DNA of 64,000 nt from Bog-473 sp036502025 (GCA_036502025.1 DASXZJ010000090.1:1-64000), one strand, 5' to 3'. Positions 38,882 through 47,965 are shown, counted from the first letter of the stretch. The notes: generated by a model not told the origin, from the letters alone. A program made the numbers and translations.

Positions 38882-41800
38882 TAACGGGCTGACCCTGTCG
38901 GCAGGATGGGCTCGGGCTCCGGTTGGGCGCCGTTGGAGCCGTTGCCGTCGGGCAAGGCCTCGAGGACGGCCTCGGGCACGGCGGGGCCCGAGCGCTTGGC
39001 CACCCCGGTGGTGAGCAAGCGGCCGATGACGGGGACCTCGGTCAGCGACTCGGCCCGCATGATCTGTACCGTCACCGGCACGAACTGCTCGGCCGAGTCG
39101 AAGACGATGTAGCGCGGGAGCCACTTGGGCTCGTACTTGGCGTTGAAGCGCCACAGTGTCTCGATCTGCAGGACGCCGGACAGCCGGCGCAGGGCCCAGC
39201 GCTCGACCCGTTGGGTGACGCCGTCGCCCGATTCGCCGTCGAGGATGGATCGCATAGCGGCGAAGTTGAGGCTCAATCCCTTCATGCCGCGTTCCTTCAA
39301 GTGGGTGATCGTCGAGCACAGCGCGAAGTCGAGCAGCCCGTTGGGATGCTCAGCCGGATCACGGCGCATGAGGTCCAACGAGAAGCCGCCGATCGCCGGC
39401 GACGGGACGAACTGGCACATGGCCACCGGAGCGCCGTCAGGACCCTCGACCAACGTGAGGAGGAGCCCGGTGTCGCGGCTGTCGAACAGCCGCCCGAGCA
39501 TCATGGAGAAACCGCGCTCCTGGTCGCCGCGCCGGCTCTTGGCCATCAGTTCGACCAGCCGGGCGGCATCAGCCGTACTCAGGCGCGCCGGATCCAGGAA
39601 GCGCACGGTGTAGCCGTAGCGGGCGACGCGGTTCACGGCCTGGCGCAGGCCCTTCATCTTGCCGCCCTCGAGCGAGAACGTCCGGGGGTCGACCACCGCT
39701 TCGTCCCCGATGTAGAGGAAGCGCATGCCCGAGGCCTGATAGGTCGGGAGCCACTCCTCGCCCGCCGCCATGACGCCCAGGCCCCACCCGTTCGCATCGA
39801 CGTGACGCCGGAAGGCATCCCAAACGTGCGCCCGCTCGGTGAAGGGGCCGATGGGATCGGGTGAGACGAGGCACACGCCACCGAACACGGCATAGGCCAC
39901 CATGGAGTCACGGTGGAAGAACCATTGCTTGTCGTCACGCAAGGCGAAGTAATCCAGTGTGCCGGTGCCGTGACGCCGCACGATGTCGCGGGCCCGCAGT
40001 TCGGCGGCCCGACGGCCCACCGCAGCCCGCCCGGTCGACAGCTGGCGATCGACTACCGGCCGGGTGAGCAGGTAGAGGGCGAACACGATGAGGGTGATCC
40101 CCACCGCCAGGAGGCTCCACGACGCGTAGCGGTTGATGTGGACCGGGAAGCGGACCGCCTGGATGCCGATCAGGCGCTCGGCCGACCCCAGGAGCACGTT
40201 GGGCCAATAGGGCAGCTGATGGTGGTGCACCCGAGCGGCCACCTCGACGGCGATGAACGACCCGACTGTCGCCGCGACCCCGCCCAGGGCCAGGATGAGG
40301 AACGCGGAGAAGATGGTCCCCTGCTCGGTGGCGGCCCGGAAGCGCTCCCGTTGGACGACAAGGAGGACGAGCACAGCCGCACATATCAGTAGGTTGAACA
40401 CGTCGGCGGCATGGATGACGTGTAACGCCAGCGTGGCCGAGAGGAGGCCCACGGCGACCATCCACGAGCGACGCTGGCCCCTGAGCACCCCGCGAGACAG
40501 CATGATCATCCCGATGCCTGAGATGGCCACCAGCGCGCCGGCGGCCTGGGACACCTCAACGGGCAGGTACTGCGCGATGAGGTGGAGGTGGGTGCGCACG
40601 GGGGAGGTGACCGCGGAGAGAAGGTCGATGAATCCGGCCACGAAGAGCGAGACCGCCGCCAGTCGGCGGATGCGGCGCACCCTGATCCGATCGGCCGCCA
40701 CCTCGGGGGCGGGCGGCCATGACGAGCCACTGGGCCAGCTGGCCACCAACTCCGGGTGGAGGTCAGCCGCTCTGGTGCGCCCCTTCACCACCGAGTCGTG
40801 GGTGACCAGACGCTCGCCCATGGTGGCCAAGGGCAGGTCGGCCTCGGCCTGCATCAGGCGCACGTGCAGATCGGCGCCGGTCTCGATCTCCAGCAGTGAC
40901 ATCTGCCGGTGATGCAGGAAGGTGGGAGGGAGCCCGAGCCGGCCCCGGTGCTCGTGCACCACCTCGGAAGTGGCGCCGGGACAGGCGAAGAAGCCGACGT
41001 CGAGATGGGTGAGCTCGGCGACGAGGGCCCCGCCTACGACCACCCCGGCCGCCCCGACCTCGACCGCGGCCCGGGTGACGTCGAGCACGTCGACGCCGTC
41101 GATGCAGAGGAGCGAGTGCGCGGTCGGACGCGTGCCCTGGCTGCGCGTCCCGCCCGAGGCCCACGGCGTAGGGAGACCGTCACCGCCGAGGGCGCGCCAG
41201 ATGCCGCGCGAGGTCATCGCGACCACCAGGGCCAGGATGAGGAGGAGCGCCACCGCAATGGCCAGGGTCACCAGGAACCGGGAGAACCATGACGCGTTGT
41301 ACGCGTGCTGCAGGGCGCGCTGCTGGCGCGGCGATCGGAACAGGTGGCCCAGGCCGTCGACCACGAACTCGAGTCGCAACAGGAGGGCTACCCCGGCCAA
41401 TACCAACGGTGGTGCCCACAGATAGCGGCGCAGCCGGCGATAGAGCAACCGGGAGGTGACGAACCGGCGGGCCAGGCGCGGGTCGTCGAGCCGTTCGAGG
41501 CCGACGAGCCAGGGTCGCTCGTCACTGGGCCCGGCGTCGATGGGCGGGTTGGTGTCCGGCCGCGCCTGGCCCGAACGCACCAGCACGGTCCGCGTTCCGG
41601 TACCGGTCACACACTGCAGATCGGCACCGCCCACGATTTCGACCCCGAGACGAGCCAGGGCCCCGTTGAGCTCGCCGGCCTCGGCCGTCGGCGCGCCCAA
41701 CGCAATGACCCGTGAGTCAGGCCGGGCGGCGAAGTTCCCGAGCGCGCCGGTCAGCTCGCCGTGGGCCGCCAACGCGTCGGCGGGCCCGGGCGATTCGTCG

Positions 41801-42033
41801 CAACCGGGAGCGATGAGCTGGCCGCAGAGCACGACGATGCCCGGACCCTGCCAGTCCGAGAGCAGCTGCTCTATGTCGTGGGCACCGGCCAGCGAGGTCG
41901 GTGAGGGAGTCGGAGGCAGCAGAAGGTCACCGATCACCACCACCCGCCGACCGAGGGCGACGTCGATCGTCACCGACGGCTCGGGGCGCGGGTCGAGATC
42001 GATCCCGTCCCCCGAGTGGTCGTCCATAGTCAT
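38881..42033 (-). CDS. MprF-like DUF2156 membrane protein with a degenerate phosphoesterase-like module
   Basis: A very large protein of 1050 residues. Residues 25-150 and about 305-400 resemble the two halves of a calcineurin-like phosphoesterase interrupted by two membrane helices (about 205-222 and 250-274), but the metal motifs are broken (GDLLL, CGQL, LGAPT instead of GDxH, GD and GNHD). A bundle of about six helices follows (457-665). Residues about 690-1010 match the phosphatidylglycerol lysyltransferase C-terminal domain (DUF2156: WFFHRDSMVAYAV, YIGDEAVVD, KGLRQAVNR). No lysyl-tRNA synthetase domain is fused, so tRNA-dependent lipid aminoacylation is a family-based guess. The start is ATG 42033, with ATG 42027 as an alternative. 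Confidence 0.7.
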   Translation of the reverse strand: MTMDDHSGDGIDLDPRPEPSVTIDVALGRRVVVIGDLLLPPTPSPTSLAGAHDIEQLLSDWQGPGIVVLCGQLIAPGCDESPGPADALAAHGELTGALGNFAARPDSRVIALGAPTAEAGELNGALARLGVEIVGGADLQCVTGTGTRTVLVRSGQARPDTNPPIDAGPSDERPWLVGLERLDDPRLARRFVTSRLLYRRLRRYLWAPPLVLAGVALLLRLEFVVDGLGHLFRSPRQQRALQHAYNASWFSRFLVTLAIAVALLLILALVVAMTSRGIWRALGGDGLPTPWASGGTRSQGTRPTAHSLLCIDGVDVLDVTRAAVEVGAAGVVVGGALVAELTHLDVGFFACPGATSEVVHEHRGRLGLPPTFLHHRQMSLLEIETGADLHVRLMQAEADLPLATMGERLVTHDSVVKGRTRAADLHPELVASWPSGSSWPPAPEVAADRIRVRRIRRLAAVSLFVAGFIDLLSAVTSPVRTHLHLIAQYLPVEVSQAAGALVAISGIGMIMLSRGVLRGQRRSWMVAVGLLSATLALHVIHAADVFNLLICAAVLVLLVVQRERFRAATEQGTIFSAFLILALGGVAATVGSFIAVEVAARVHHHQLPYWPNVLLGSAERLIGIQAVRFPVHINRYASWSLLAVGITLIVFALYLLTRPVVDRQLSTGRAAVGRRAAELRARDIVRRHGTGTLDYFALRDDKQWFFHRDSMVAYAVFGGVCLVSPDPIGPFTERAHVWDAFRRHVDANGWGLGVMAAGEEWLPTYQASGMRFLYIGDEAVVDPRTFSLEGGKMKGLRQAVNRVARYGYTVRFLDPARLSTADAARLVELMAKSRRGDQERGFSMMLGRLFDSRDTGLLLTLVEGPDGAPVAMCQFVPSPAIGGFSLDLMRRDPAEHPNGLLDFALCSTITHLKERGMKGLSLNFAAMRSILDGESGDGVTQRVERWALRRLSGVLQIETLWRFNAKYEPKWLPRYIVFDSAEQFVPVTVQIMRAESLTEVPVIGRLLTTGVAKRSGPAVPEAVLEALPDGNGSNGAQPEPEPILPTGSAR

Positions 42034-42120
42034 GCCGCGTCCATAGTCTCACCATCTGGCCGCTTCGCCTCTTCTCCTCAGGTGGGATGGTCGACCGCCA
42101 GGGCTGGCAGGCATGCCCGG

Positions 42121-42126
42121 TAAGCT
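42121..42126 (+). promoter_or_regulatory. Candidate -10 element (TAAGCT) upstream of the HAD gene
   Basis: TAAGCT within GTAAGCTGGAC, an 11-base string also found at 48010-48020 upstream of the helicase gene. Transcription would start near 42133-42135, where an out-of-frame GTG opens a 13-codon frame that ends on the HAD start codon (ATGA). Confidence 0.35.
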
Positions 42127-42172
42127 GGACTTTCGTGCCGTGCGTCACCCCCGATCGGCCCATCGGCCGGCT

Positions 42173-42679
42173 ATGACCCTGGAGGGGGAGGCCCATCCCA
42201 ACTGGCGCTGGCACGACGAAGGGGGAGCGCGTCACCCGGGCGGGCCCGCCGTGGTCTTCGACATCGACGGGGTCCTGTCCGACGCCGCCGGCCGCCAGCA
42301 TTTCCTCGAAAGAGGGAGGCGGGACTGGTCAGCCTTCTTCGAGGCCTGCGGGGACGACCCGGTCATCGAGGAGATCGCCCGCCTCCTGGAGCTCCTCGAC
42401 CCGGCGCTGGCCGTGGTCCTGCTGACGGGCCGACCGCGGCGCGTCCAGCCCCAGACATTGGCCTGGCTGCACCGCTACGGCCTTCGCTGGGACCTCCTGG
42501 TCATGCGCGATCGCGGGGACTACGCCCAGGTGACCTCGTTCAAGCAGAACGTGGTGGCCGATCTCCGAGCCCAGGGCTTCGACCTGCGGCTGGCCTTCGA
42601 GGACGATCCCTCGAACCATGCCATGTACGTGGCGGCCGGCATTCCCTGCGTGTACATCCACTCGGGGTACTACGCCTGA
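42173..42679 (+). CDS. HAD-superfamily phosphatase-like protein
   Basis: A protein of 168 residues. VVFDIDGVLSDAAG (about residue 26) is HAD motif I with both aspartates, LLTGRP is motif II, SFKQNVVADLRA supplies the lysine, and LAFEDDPSNHAMY is motif IV with the metal acidic residues. The cap insert is small. It resembles the phosphatase half of polynucleotide kinase-phosphatases, but the substrate is unknown. ATG 42173 is preferred because upstream codons are less GC-rich in third position; ATG 42113 and GTG 42140 are in frame. Its 3' end overlaps the convergent lnt gene by ten bases. Confidence 0.78.
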   Translation: MTLEGEAHPNWRWHDEGGARHPGGPAVVFDIDGVLSDAAGRQHFLERGRRDWSAFFEACGDDPVIEEIARLLELLDPALAVVLLTGRPRRVQPQTLAWLHRYGLRWDLLVMRDRGDYAQVTSFKQNVVADLRAQGFDLRLAFEDDPSNHAMYVAAGIPCVYIHSGYYA

Positions 42680-44163
42680 GCCGTCCTCCGTTGCCGCCGC
42701 CACCCCGCGAGCAACGCCGCGGCGGCCAGCACGAGCACCGGCAGGTCGCCCAGATGGTCATAGGGCGTGAAGCCACGCCGCAGCGCGATCGTGGCGGTGA
42801 GTACCTGCGGCGCGCCGAGGACGGTCCGCCGGAGGACGACGCCGCGCGGCGTGACGACCGTGCTGTAGCCGGTCGGCGCCGCCTGCAGCAGGTCACGCCC
42901 GGTCTCGACCGCCTGGACGGCGTCCGCCGCCACCTCCTGGGTCGGCACCTGCGACGTGGCGTACGACGCCGTGTTGGTGGGGACCACCAACAGTTCGGCC
43001 CCGGCCCGGACCGACGTGCGGCTGCGGCTGGCGTAGAAGACTTCGAACGACACCAGGGTGCCCAGCGGCCCGGCGGGCGTGCGCATCAGCCCGTCGCCGT
43101 GGCCCGGCACCTCGTCGGTCGGCACGGCGGACACATCGGCCAGGTGGGAGATCAGCGACCGCCACGGTATGTACTCCCCGAACGGGACCCGGTGCACCTT
43201 CTCGAAGGTCGCCACAATGTTGCCGCGCGGTCCCCAGGCGACGATCCGGTTGTAGAAGGTGGTCGTCGACGCCGGCGCCGTGATGCCGGCCACCAACGTC
43301 GTGTGCAGCTGCCGCGCCACCGTCGCCATCAGGGTGGCCTCGCTCGATCCTCGGAGGGATCGGTCCAGGGCGATGACGTCCTCGGGCCACAGGACCAGAT
43401 CGGGTGCCGGCCCATCGTCACCGAGGCGAATGGTGTCCTCGACCTGGGCACGAAAGACGGCGGCCGCCGACACCTGCTCCTTGGAGAGGCCACGCGTGCC
43501 CCCGCCCTGGACCAGCGCCGCCGTGATGGAGCGCACCGGCGGACCACCATCGGGCACGAGCGCACCGATGACCACCAGGAGCGCCAGCCCGGCCAGGATC
43601 GCCATCCCCCGGGCGGAGCGGGCGCGGGTCTCGCCGCGGCGGGCCCGGCGGCGACCGCCCACGAGAGTGGCCAGGCCCACCCCACCCAGCCAGACGCCGG
43701 CGGTGAGCAGGAGCGGACCGCCGAGCCGGGCCAGCTGGAGCAGAGGGCCGTCCGCCTGCCCCAGGAAGACACCGCCCAGCGGCAGACCCCCGAAGGGCCA
43801 GGTCATGCGGACCGCCTCGACCAGGGTGCTGGCCGCCACGAAGGCGGGCGCCCGGCCCCGGTGCGGTGGGGTCAGCGCGGCCGCCACGGCGATGAACAGG
43901 GCCTCGAGCAGCACGAGGACGAGCGCGCCATACCAATTGAAGGTGCCGGCCCACCAGAGTCCGGGGGCATAGCAGCCGAGGCCGGCCAGCCAACCCGCCC
44001 ACACCCTCGTCCCGACGGGCAGCCCGGCCAGCCGCCAGTAGAGCAGTCCCGCTCCGGCCAGACCCAGGGGCCACCATCCCCAGGGGGGCAACGAGCCGGC
44101 CAGCAGGACGCCGGCGAGCAGCGACGGCAGGATGATCCGGCCGCGCCGAGTGGGGAGGTTCAC
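42670..44163 (-). CDS. lnt: Apolipoprotein N-acyltransferase-like protein with Ser at the catalytic Cys position
   Basis: Lnt adds the third acyl chain to lipoproteins. The 497-residue protein has about six N-terminal membrane helices, a nitrilase-fold periplasmic domain (about 210-470) and a final helix. Of the Glu-Lys-Cys triad, E261 (LWPEDV) and K322 (FEKVHRVPFGEYIP) are present, but the position equal to the nucleophile in ICYE is S372 (VSFEVFY). NTASYATSQVPTQEVAA and ETGRDLLQAAPTGYS match the actinobacterial branch. Either this branch uses serine or the protein has another role. It overlaps hemY by four bases at its start. Confidence 0.82.
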   Translation of the reverse strand: MNLPTRRGRIILPSLLAGVLLAGSLPPWGWWPLGLAGAGLLYWRLAGLPVGTRVWAGWLAGLGCYAPGLWWAGTFNWYGALVLVLLEALFIAVAAALTPPHRGRAPAFVAASTLVEAVRMTWPFGGLPLGGVFLGQADGPLLQLARLGGPLLLTAGVWLGGVGLATLVGGRRRARRGETRARSARGMAILAGLALLVVIGALVPDGGPPVRSITAALVQGGGTRGLSKEQVSAAAVFRAQVEDTIRLGDDGPAPDLVLWPEDVIALDRSLRGSSEATLMATVARQLHTTLVAGITAPASTTTFYNRIVAWGPRGNIVATFEKVHRVPFGEYIPWRSLISHLADVSAVPTDEVPGHGDGLMRTPAGPLGTLVSFEVFYASRSRTSVRAGAELLVVPTNTASYATSQVPTQEVAADAVQAVETGRDLLQAAPTGYSTVVTPRGVVLRRTVLGAPQVLTATIALRRGFTPYDHLGDLPVLVLAAAALLAGWRRQRRTAQA

Positions 44164-45590
44164 GGACCGGCGCCCATGACGGCCCGGGCCGCCGCCCGCC
44201 CGCTGGCGATGCAGGCCGGGATCCCCACCCCCCGGTAGGCCGCCCCGGCCACGGCGACGGTGCCCAGCCGGGCCATCGCCGCCTCGATACCGGTGGTCCG
44301 CAGGAGGTGGTGCACCCGGTACTGAGGGAAGGCCTGCGGCCAGCGGGTCACCATGGCGTCGACCGGCTCTCCCGCCACGCCCATGAGCTGACCGAGCTCG
44401 TGCCAGGCCCGCTCGGACAGCTCGGTGTCGTCCCAGCCGCCGAACCGCTCGTCACCGAACCGGCCGACGGAGGCCCGCAGGAGTACCTCACCGTGGCGCG
44501 CCAGGTTCGGCCACTTGGCCGAGAGATAGGTGCACGCCGTGACGGCCCAGCCGTCGGCACTCGCCGCGCCGGCGCTGCGTCGGGGGACGAGGAAGCCGGT
44601 CCCGCTCAGCGGCCGGGTCAGCGCGTCCGGCGTCGTGCGGAAGGTGATCAGGGCCACCGACGCGTACTCGATGGCGCCGAGCAAGCCGGCCGCCTCGCCG
44701 TCGTGCGGACCGAGGAGCGCGCCGGCTGCCGGGGCGGGCACGGCGAGGACCACGGCGTCGGCCGGCGTCTCGGTGTCGCCGGTGATCACGCTCCACCCCG
44801 CCGCGGCGCGCTCGAGGCGTGTCACCGGCACGGCGCTACGGATCGTCACGCCCCTCGCCGACAGCGCCGCTTCGAGCTGATGCACCACGGACGCCATGCC
44901 ATCGGCCAACGTCCAGAACAGCGGGGGCGCCTCAGCAGCTGGCGCCGGCTCGGGCACCGTGGCGCGCAGGGCGCGCATGAGGCTGCCGCGGGTCTGTGCC
45001 GCCGTGAGGAGCGGGGGGAAGGTGGCGGCGGCGGACATGTCGTCCACCGAGCCCGCGTGGATCCCACCGATCAGGGGGTCGACCAGCCGATCGACCACCC
45101 GCCGGCCGAGCTTGCGGGTCACCAGCGGTCCGATGGCCCGGTCGCCGATGGGGCCGCGCCAGTCGGGGCGGGGGAGCAGGGCGTCCCGGGCCAGGCTGAG
45201 CTGGCCCCGAAGGCCGAGGATGCCCGAGCGCGCCGTGGGCCAGAACCGCGTGGGGATGCCCAGAGCCAGTCCTTCGGGCAAGGGCCGGAGGCGACCGCGG
45301 GCCCATACGCCGGCCCCCCGTTGGCCGATCGGGACCAACGCGCCGCCCAGCCCCACCTCGTGGCAGAGCTCCAGCGCTTCGGGCCGGCGGCCGAGGAAGC
45401 CGTCGGGACCGGCATCGACGAGCTGACCGCCGAACTCCTCGGTGCGCAGCATGCCGCCGAGCCGGTCGGACCCCTCCAGGAGGACGACCTCGGGTGCGTC
45501 GGCCCGCGGGCCCGACCCACCACCCGTCAGCTCCCACGCCGCGGCCAAACCGCTGATGCCACCACCCACCACCACGACCCGACGGCTCAC
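44160..45590 (-). CDS. hemY: Protoporphyrinogen/coproporphyrinogen III oxidase
   Basis: An FAD oxidase of the late heme pathway; in actinobacteria the physiological substrate is coproporphyrinogen III. The protein has 476 residues. VVVVGGGISGLAAAWEL is the FAD motif, GGMLRTEEFGGQLVDAGPDGFLG the start of the substrate domain, and AYRGVGIPACIASGRAAA the C-terminal FAD motif. DPLIGGIHAGSVDDMSAAATFP is the family central signature. The start is GTG 45590, 12 bases after hemH. It is in one operon with hemE, hemH and lnt. Confidence 0.92.
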   Translation of the reverse strand: MSRRVVVVGGGISGLAAAWELTGGGSGPRADAPEVVLLEGSDRLGGMLRTEEFGGQLVDAGPDGFLGRRPEALELCHEVGLGGALVPIGQRGAGVWARGRLRPLPEGLALGIPTRFWPTARSGILGLRGQLSLARDALLPRPDWRGPIGDRAIGPLVTRKLGRRVVDRLVDPLIGGIHAGSVDDMSAAATFPPLLTAAQTRGSLMRALRATVPEPAPAAEAPPLFWTLADGMASVVHQLEAALSARGVTIRSAVPVTRLERAAAGWSVITGDTETPADAVVLAVPAPAAGALLGPHDGEAAGLLGAIEYASVALITFRTTPDALTRPLSGTGFLVPRRSAGAASADGWAVTACTYLSAKWPNLARHGEVLLRASVGRFGDERFGGWDDTELSERAWHELGQLMGVAGEPVDAMVTRWPQAFPQYRVHHLLRTTGIEAAMARLGTVAVAGAAYRGVGIPACIASGRAAARAVMGAGP

Positions 45591-45602
45591 CGGCTCACCG
45601 GC

Positions 45603-46553
45603 TCAGTCCGCCGGCGGGTCGGCGCCGTCCGCGGCAACCACGACGTCGGCCAGCACGTCGATGAAGCGGGGGTCGTCGTTGAGCGAGGCCGTGCGGGCCA
45701 ACACCACCCCGGCGTCGGTGGCCACGGCCGCCAGCTCCACATCGAGGTCGTAGAGCACCTCGAGGTGGTCGGCCACAAAGCCGATCGGGCAGACCACAAC
45801 GCCGTCGATGCCACCATCGGCGCCGAGCGCACGCACCACGTCGCGCACGTCGGGCCCCAGCCACATCTCCTCGGTGCGGCCGGCGCTCTGCCAGGCCACG
45901 TCCCAGTGCGCCAGGCCGGCCGCCTCGGCGACCAGGCGGGCCGACTCGGCCAGCTGCTCGGGGTAGGTGTCACCCGCCTGCCGCACGCGCTCGGGCACTG
46001 AATGGGCGGTGAAGATCACCCGGCACCGGTCCCCCCCACCCTCGCCCGCGACCAGCGACCCGACGGCGGACTCGACCCGCTCGGCCAGGAGCGCCACCAG
46101 GCCGGGCTCGGCGTACCAGGGGGGCACGGCGAGGAACGGGACGCTCCCGCCCAGCGCGGCTTGCGCCCGCTCCAGATACTCCCCCGACCCCATCGACGAC
46201 CCGTGTGGGGTGAGGACCAGCCCGATGATCCTCTCGGCGCCCGCGTCGGCCAACCCCCTCGCCGCATCCTCGATGAAGGGGCTGGTGTGCTTGGCCCCGA
46301 AGGCCACCGCGTACCGGCCCGGCGCCCGCGCCGAGAGCACCAAGCCGAGCGCCTCGACCTGGGCCGCCGTCCGCCGGGTCAGAGGCGAGACCCCACCGAT
46401 GGCGTCGTAGCGGCGCTCGAGATCGGCCAACTGCTCGGCCGAGGGGGGCCGGCCACGGCGGATGCGCGTATAGAAAGGTGCGATCTGCCCGGGACCCGCC
46501 GGGGTGCCGTGCGCCATCACGAGGACTCCGACCGGCCCGCTCACGTCACTCAC
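45603..46553 (-). CDS. hemH: Ferrochelatase (probably coproporphyrin ferrochelatase)
   Basis: Inserts ferrous iron into the porphyrin. It has 316 residues. GVLVMAHGTPAGPGQIAPFY is the N-terminal signature, the catalytic His lies in IFTAHSVPERV, and the second half carries WQSAGRTEEMWLGPDV and CPIGFVADHLEVLYDLD with the conserved Glu. With HemY and no HemF or HemN nearby, the coproporphyrin-dependent route is expected. The short C-terminus lacks the cluster of cysteines that binds [2Fe-2S] in many actinobacterial ferrochelatases. The start is GTG 46553, three bases after hemE. Confidence 0.93.
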   Translation of the reverse strand: MSDVSGPVGVLVMAHGTPAGPGQIAPFYTRIRRGRPPSAEQLADLERRYDAIGGVSPLTRRTAAQVEALGLVLSARAPGRYAVAFGAKHTSPFIEDAARGLADAGAERIIGLVLTPHGSSMGSGEYLERAQAALGGSVPFLAVPPWYAEPGLVALLAERVESAVGSLVAGEGGGDRCRVIFTAHSVPERVRQAGDTYPEQLAESARLVAEAAGLAHWDVAWQSAGRTEEMWLGPDVRDVVRALGADGGIDGVVVCPIGFVADHLEVLYDLDVELAAVATDAGVVLARTASLNDDPRFIDVLADVVVAADGADPPAD

Positions 46554-46556
46554 CCC

Positions 46557-47615
46557 TCACCCGACGGGGTGCGCGTGCACCAGGTCCACCACGGCCCCGA
46601 GTATCCCGATGTCGGCTTCGGGGAGGACGCCGTGGCCGAGGTTGAAGATGTGGCCGGTGCCGCCGCCGCCCGCCGCGCCGTCGGCCAGCACCTGGCGGGC
46701 GGCCTCCTCCACCACCGGCCAGGGCGCCACGCAGAGGGCGGGGTCCAGGTTGCCCTGCACCGCGTGATCCGGGCCGACCCGCCGGCGTGCCTCGTCCAGG
46801 GGCACCCGCCAGTCCACCCCGACCACGTCGGAGCCCGCGGTGGCCATGAGGCCGAGCAGCTCGCCGGTGCCCACCCCGAAGAGGATGGACGGGACGCCGA
46901 GGTCGGCGATCCCCTCGAACACGGCCCGGGTGGCGGGCAGCACGAAGCGCTCGTACTCGGCCGGGGAGAGCGAGCCGGCCCAGCTGTCGAACAGCTGCAC
47001 GGCCTGGACCCCCGCCTCGATCTGGGCCCGCAGGAACGCCACCGACATGTCGGCCAGCCGGGTCATGACGCTCTGCCACAGCCCGGGGTCGCGGTGCATG
47101 AGCGACTTGACCCTGGCGAAGGTCCGTGACGGGCCACCCTCGATGAGGTAGCTGGCCACCGTGAAGGGGGCGCCGGCGAAGCCGATCAGGGCCGTCCCGC
47201 TCCCGGCCAGCTCCCCGGCCACCAGGCGCACGGCCTCGGTGACATACGGCACGTCGGCCTGCGGCTCGAGCGGGCGCAGCCTTCGGAGGTCGTCGGCCGA
47301 CCGGAAGGGCTGCTCGACCACGGGACCCCGACCCGGCTCGACGTCCACGCCGAAGCCGATGGCGTGGACCGGGACGACGATGTCGGAGAAGAGGATGGCG
47401 GCGTCGACGCCGTAGCGACGGACGGGCTGGAGCGTCAGTTCGGCCGAGAGGGCGGCATCGCCGATGGCCGAGAGAATCGACCCTCCGCCGCGGGCCGCCC
47501 GGTACTCGGGCAGTGAGCGCCCGGCCTGGCGCATGAACCACACCGGGGTCCGCGCGACCGGCTGGCGGAAGCAGGCACGCACCAGGTCCGTGTCGGCGAC
47601 CGCCCCGGGGCTCAC
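46557..47615 (-). CDS. hemE: Uroporphyrinogen decarboxylase
   Basis: Removes four carboxyl groups from uroporphyrinogen III to give coproporphyrinogen III. The protein has 352 residues. PVWFMRQAGRSLPEYR is the conserved N-terminal substrate site, ILFSDIVV holds the catalytic aspartate, GFAGAPFTVASYLIEGG is the central motif and FNLGHGVLPE the C-terminal one. All are intact. GTG 47615 overlaps the ybjQ stop (GTGA), so the heme genes are coupled to that small upstream gene. Confidence 0.96.
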   Translation of the reverse strand: MSPGAVADTDLVRACFRQPVARTPVWFMRQAGRSLPEYRAARGGGSILSAIGDAALSAELTLQPVRRYGVDAAILFSDIVVPVHAIGFGVDVEPGRGPVVEQPFRSADDLRRLRPLEPQADVPYVTEAVRLVAGELAGSGTALIGFAGAPFTVASYLIEGGPSRTFARVKSLMHRDPGLWQSVMTRLADMSVAFLRAQIEAGVQAVQLFDSWAGSLSPAEYERFVLPATRAVFEGIADLGVPSILFGVGTGELLGLMATAGSDVVGVDWRVPLDEARRRVGPDHAVQGNLDPALCVAPWPVVEEAARQVLADGAAGGGGTGHIFNLGHGVLPEADIGILGAVVDLVHAHPVG

Positions 47616-47935
47616 CCGAGCGGCTCTAGGACGACCGCGGTCCCGTAGGCGCAGATCTCGGTCCAGTTGCCGCCCATCTCCGAGGTGTCGAAGCGCATGG
47701 CCAGGACGGCATTGCCGCCCTTTGCTTCCGCCTCGCTCACCATTCGGCCGACCACTTCTTCCCGGCTGAGCTGCAGGTTCTTCGTCATTCCCTTGAGCTC
47801 GCCCCCGGCCAGGGACTTGAAGGCGGCACCGAGCTGGGACCCTACGTTGCGAGAGCGAACGGTGAGGCCGAAGACCTCCCCGAGGACCGACGTCACCTTG
47901 TAACCGGGCGCGTCGTTCATGGTTGAAATGAGCAT
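47612..47935 (-). CDS. YbjQ/UPF0145 family protein
   Basis: A 107-residue protein of the conserved UPF0145 (YbjQ) family, thought to form pentamers with a possible heavy-metal-binding fold. GYKVTSVLGEVFGLTVRSRN at the start, and GGNAVLAMRFDTSEMGGNWTEICAYGTAV at the end, are typical. ATG 47935 follows AAAGGA, and TACGAT at 47971-47966 is a likely -10. It is the first gene of the ybjQ-hemE-hemH-hemY-lnt operon and is translationally coupled to hemE. A role in heme or metal handling is suggested only by position. Confidence 0.88.
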   Translation of the reverse strand: MLISTMNDAPGYKVTSVLGEVFGLTVRSRNVGSQLGAAFKSLAGGELKGMTKNLQLSREEVVGRMVSEAEAKGGNAVLAMRFDTSEMGGNWTEICAYGTAVVLEPLG

Positions 47936-47965
47936 GAGGTTCCTTTCGCTCGCGGCCGACCGCTC

